Assembly: GCA_031282385.1 (NCBI GenBank) | Contig: JAITDV010000454.1 | Span: 1-8,700, forward strand | DNA: 8,700 nt | Direction: 5' to 3' | Source: Planctomycetaceae bacterium | GTDB lineage: Bacteria > Planctomycetota > Planctomycetia > Pirellulales > Thermoguttaceae | In this document: one piece after another, positions 6,510 through 8,700 of the stretch | Position numbering within the stretch: position 1 is the first letter of the stretch | How the letters are laid out: each line of letters opens with the position of its first letter | Program-made: the position numbers and the translations under genes | Notes under the pieces: generated by a model | What the model saw: the letters and a program-made list of their open reading frames with translations, nothing else | Databases searched by the model: none | Told to the model about the DNA's origin: nothing

Positions 6510-6575
6510 TTGCCTGCTTACCTATCGGCAAGCAAGTTTTTACGCTATTGAGTCCCGCAATTTATAGTACAAACA
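6510..6575 (+). repeat. Shared 66-nt intergenic element, copy B
   Basis: Second copy of the element at 4425-4490, with seven substitutions and no indels. The hairpin TGCTT-A-CC-TATC-GG-C-AAGCA (6516-6533) is kept. Unlike copy A, this one directly abuts a coding sequence. Confidence 0.85.
6539..6568 (+). promoter_or_regulatory. Sigma-70-like promoter, copy B, almost at the start codon
   Basis: TTTACG (6539-6544), an 18-nt spacer and TATAGT (6563-6568). A transcript starting about 6-8 nt after the -10 box would have only about 4-6 nt before the ATG at 6580, so the mRNA should be leaderless or nearly so. This fits the absence of any SD. Confidence 0.5.
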
Positions 6576-6579
6576 GAAT

Positions 6580-8583
6580 ATGTTAAAAGATATAATTGCA
6601 ATTGATTTCGGTACAACTAATACTTATATTGCGAAATGTCCTGCGAATGCACGAATACCAAACGCAATACAATTCAATTCCAACTCTGTCGGTATCGAAA
6701 CAGCGTTGCTCTATTCTAATGAATCATCAGATGATTCGCCTTATGTCGGCGAGCAAGCTGTCAACGGTTTTGGCGGCGCGACAGCTGAAGAACGTCAAAA
6801 ATACGATTATAAATTCTATTCCCATTTTAAACCCGATATTGTTACAAGTAATCAAGCTCGCCGTAACGCAGTAGATTTTTTGTCGGCAATTCTACGCGAC
6901 GCGCGAAAATGTAATATCAATTTTTCACCGATTGATTGTCATATAATTGTCGGCGTTCCAAGTGAAGCAAACACACAATATCGAGAAACCTTGCGGGCTA
7001 TTTTCAAAGAATCCGGTTACGGCGACGCAAATCTAATTGACGAACCGATTGGCGCAATGCTTGACAGTATTTCGTCGGGACTATTTCCGATTGCGGATAT
7101 TATTTCCGGTTTTTTGGTGATAGATTTTGGCGGCGGAACTTGTGATTTTGCATTTATACAAAACGGAAAAGTACGTCATTCGTGGGGTGAAATGAATCTT
7201 GGCGGTCGATTATTTGACGATTTATTTTATCGTTGGTTTTGTGATTTGAATCCGGGTAAGGAAGTTGAGTTGCGCCGTAATGGAGAAGATTTTTTTGTCC
7301 GCGAGTATTATTGCCGTCAATGGAAAGAGAGATTTTCGCAATTCATGGCAGTCAATCCGCAAAAAACTTTTTCCTGTTCAATCGGCGACTACGGTAAAAT
7401 AAAAAGCGTAACATGGAACGAATTTATTGAACGCGCAGAAAATTTTGTGCCGACAGAATCGTTTCTGAAATTTCAATCCGATTCCAATGTATCGTTGTCG
7501 GAAAACTTGACGTCGGGTAAAGTAAATTTGCTGCAATGGTTTCAAAATTCTTTAATGTCAGGTTTGTCCAATGCAGGAATAGCAATTTCTGATATTCATG
7601 TTATTGCGTTGGCCGGCGGCAGTTGTCAATGGTCTTTTGTCGGCGAATGTTGCCGTAAGATTTTACAAAACGAAAAATTTTTCCGCAGCAATCAACCTTA
7701 CGCGACAATTGCAAACGGACTTGCAGTTTTACCGGCGTTGGAGCGTGAATTTCAGCATAAACAAACGGAGTTGACTGCGGCGCTGCCATTATTTGTACAA
7801 AAAATCAATGAAGAGATAAAACTTGAATTAAATAGAGGACGCGAATTTATTGTCAGTAAAATTGCAGTAGATTTATTTGATGACAAAATCCGTCCGATTT
7901 TAATAGCGTTTCGTGAGAACGGCGGTACGATAAATAAACTTGAATCTGACATCAGCATGGAAGCGATGGCGTTTGAATCAAATATAAATAAACTTGTCAA
8001 TGACGAAATCGGTAATAGTCTGACGGCACTTTTTAGTATGGTGTTGGAGAATGTACGGGATTGGTTGAAGAGAAATGATTTAAGAATGGGCGATGTTCAA
8101 AATGATACAAATTTCAAAGCCGGTAAGGTTGATATTGGACGAGTTGATCCTAAAGTTGCGGAGTCGGTGGTAGGTGTTGTCAATACGATTGTTGGTACGA
8201 TTATCACGATTATTGTTGCGAATATCTGCGGAGGAGGAGGAATGGCAATAATTATGTCGGGACCGTTGGGATTAGTTATTGGCGGGATTATTGGAGTTGT
8301 TGTCGGCATATTAACTGTTTCCGTCGGCAAAGAGAAAGCAGCTGAAATCGCAAAAAATTTCACAATACCATCAAATATCTCTCCATTACCTTTTACTAAA
8401 ATTAATCCTCTAAATACAATCCTAACCGACAAACGAATTATTGTCTGCCGTGAAGAAATGCAGAAAGACTTGTCAAAAAAAATTGATTATGCGTTACAGG
8501 ACGTATTATCTGATATTTTATCTAAAGTTGAAGATATTATTTGTAACGAAATTTCCGCATTGAGTATCGTCCATATTAAATAG
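6580..8583 (+). CDS. Hsp70-like ATPase with C-terminal glycine-zipper membrane segment
   Basis: 667 residues. Residues about 1-385 form an Hsp70/actin-type nucleotide-binding domain: phosphate-1 IAIDFGTTNT (6-15), connect-1 LIDEPIGAML (152-161), phosphate-2 VIDFGGGTCDFAF (180-192) and an adenosine motif LAGGSCQW (344-351). Glu155, Asp182 and Thr187 match DnaK E171, D194 and T199. After this no DnaK-type beta-sandwich substrate domain is seen. Instead there is a charged, probably helical region (about 395-525), a hydrophobic segment (530-582) with G551-554 and a GxxxG series at G564, G568, G572 and G576, then a helical tail ending in ...SIVHIK. The start is firm: an in-frame TAG lies at 6565-6567, and the ATG at 6580 is the first start after it. 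It may be a membrane-associated or membrane-perturbing relative of Hsp70. The ATPase fold is clear, the function is not; dnaK is not an appropriate name. Confidence 0.88.
   Translation: MLKDIIAIDFGTTNTYIAKCPANARIPNAIQFNSNSVGIETALLYSNESSDDSPYVGEQAVNGFGGATAEERQKYDYKFYSHFKPDIVTSNQARRNAVDFLSAILRDARKCNINFSPIDCHIIVGVPSEANTQYRETLRAIFKESGYGDANLIDEPIGAMLDSISSGLFPIADIISGFLVIDFGGGTCDFAFIQNGKVRHSWGEMNLGGRLFDDLFYRWFCDLNPGKEVELRRNGEDFFVREYYCRQWKERFSQFMAVNPQKTFSCSIGDYGKIKSVTWNEFIERAENFVPTESFLKFQSDSNVSLSENLTSGKVNLLQWFQNSLMSGLSNAGIAISDIHVIALAGGSCQWSFVGECCRKILQNEKFFRSNQPYATIANGLAVLPALEREFQHKQTELTAALPLFVQKINEEIKLELNRGREFIVSKIAVDLFDDKIRPILIAFRENGGTINKLESDISMEAMAFESNINKLVNDEIGNSLTALFSMVLENVRDWLKRNDLRMGDVQNDTNFKAGKVDIGRVDPKVAESVVGVVNTIVGTIITIIVANICGGGGMAIIMSGPLGLVIGGIIGVVVGILTVSVGKEKAAEIAKNFTIPSNISPLPFTKINPLNTILTDKRIIVCREEMQKDLSKKIDYALQDVLSDILSKVEDIICNEISALSIVHIK
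8230..8244 (+). promoter_or_regulatory. Internal SD-like run before in-frame Met555
   Basis: Four consecutive GGA codons (8230-8241, Gly551-554) create GGAGGAGGAGGA immediately before ATG at 8242, which is in frame. The 5'-most GGAGG leaves 7 nt to the ATG. A product from here would be 113 residues (8242-8583), starting at the edge of the glycine zipper. No other SD of this strength lies near the gene's own start. It may be only a coincidence of Gly coding. Confidence 0.3.
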
Positions 8584-8700
8584 TTGTCCCTGAAAAAGTC
8601 TTTTTGTTGTTTTAATGGTAGCCAACTTGTTCGCGGCGAGTTCGTTTGAGCATCTGAATGGGTACTCCTTGTCAATTAATTTTGATAATAGACCTTTTCG
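8584..8700. other. 3' flank with no gene recognised
   Basis: AAAAAG-T-CTTTTT (8593-8605) followed by GTTGTTTT could be a weak terminator after the Hsp70-like gene. AACTTG and CGAGTT (8624-8629, 8637-8642) can form a 6-bp stem with one G-U pair. Neither is strong. The window ends in what seems to be intergenic DNA. Confidence 0.35.

Larger units (their letters stand above)
6431..6579 (+). other. Intergenic region carrying motif and second promoter cassette
   Basis: No gene is visible in this 149-nt gap. CACGGCTGAATA (6474-6485) is the inverted form of CTATTCAGCCG found at 4373-4383. The 66-nt element follows at 6510-6575 and ends 4 nt before the next start codon. No terminator for the AI-2E-family gene was recognised. 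Confidence 0.6.

Noticed and set aside
8097..8432. 111-codon open frame on the - strand, Pro/Thr/Ile-rich
   Set aside because: It mirrors the Gly/Val/Ile-rich zipper region of the Hsp70-like gene. Its composition is fully explained by that.
6580..8583. Naming the gene dnaK
   Set aside because: The C-terminal half does not look like a DnaK substrate-binding domain, there is no grpE/dnaJ neighbour, and the end lacks the usual acidic motif.
8518..8700. Minus-strand frame open from the right edge to a stop at 8518-8520, and a 13-codon frame at 8612-8653 with an upstream AAGGAG
   Set aside because: Sixty codons can stay open by chance, and the last third lies in the Hsp70-like gene. The tiny frame has an SD but no recognised product or promoter. 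Sequence to the right of the window would settle it.

Overview
The window looks like chromosomal DNA from an AT-rich, hydrogen-metabolising anaerobic bacterium. The phylum cannot be fixed from the sequence. A Tat-exported [FeFe] hydrogenase argues for a didermic anaerobe. Intergenic repeats of the CCCCTCC-loop-GGAGGGG-TTAGGGGTGGTT kind are, from memory, common in Bacteroidota and related lineages, and Planctomycetota or another FCB/PVC group is equally possible. All four coding sequences are on the + strand. Shine-Dalgarno (SD) sites precede the hydrogenase genes but not the last two genes.

Region 1 (1-594) has no gene. It holds short palindromic repeats, a region with two mutually exclusive hairpins, a good intrinsic-terminator hairpin (256-281), an exact 29-nt-period array of five palindromes (294-426), and the leader of the hydrogenase operon.

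Region 2 (595-4321) is a compact three-gene operon. It encodes a Tat-signal [FeFe] hydrogenase catalytic subunit, a four-cluster ferredoxin-like subunit with a C-terminal membrane anchor (HybA/FdnH type), and a ten-helix HybB/NrfD-type quinone-interacting membrane subunit. Together they would form a membrane-bound hydrogenase facing outward, with an [FeFe] enzyme in the position that [NiFe] hydrogenase-2 occupies in the E. coli Hyb complex. Electrons would run H-cluster, then FeS chain, then NrfD-type subunit and the quinone pool. The HydE/F/G maturases are not in the window.

Region 3 (4322-8700) has two genes that each appear to be a separate transcription unit: an AI-2E-family membrane protein with a very large Asn/Ser/Asp-rich insert, and an Hsp70-type ATPase lacking a recognisable substrate-binding domain and ending in a glycine-zipper hydrophobic segment. 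Both gaps upstream of these genes carry a 66-nt element (59/66 identical) with a hairpin and the same promoter-like TTTACG-18-TATAGT. A degenerate relative may lie before the hydrogenase operon. The Hsp70-like gene also has a GGA-codon run that makes a strong SD in front of an in-frame Met, so a short glycine-zipper protein could be translated from inside it.

Best candidates for something new are the [FeFe]-Hyb complex, the Hsp70/glycine-zipper protein with its possible internal product, and the shared promoter cassette.
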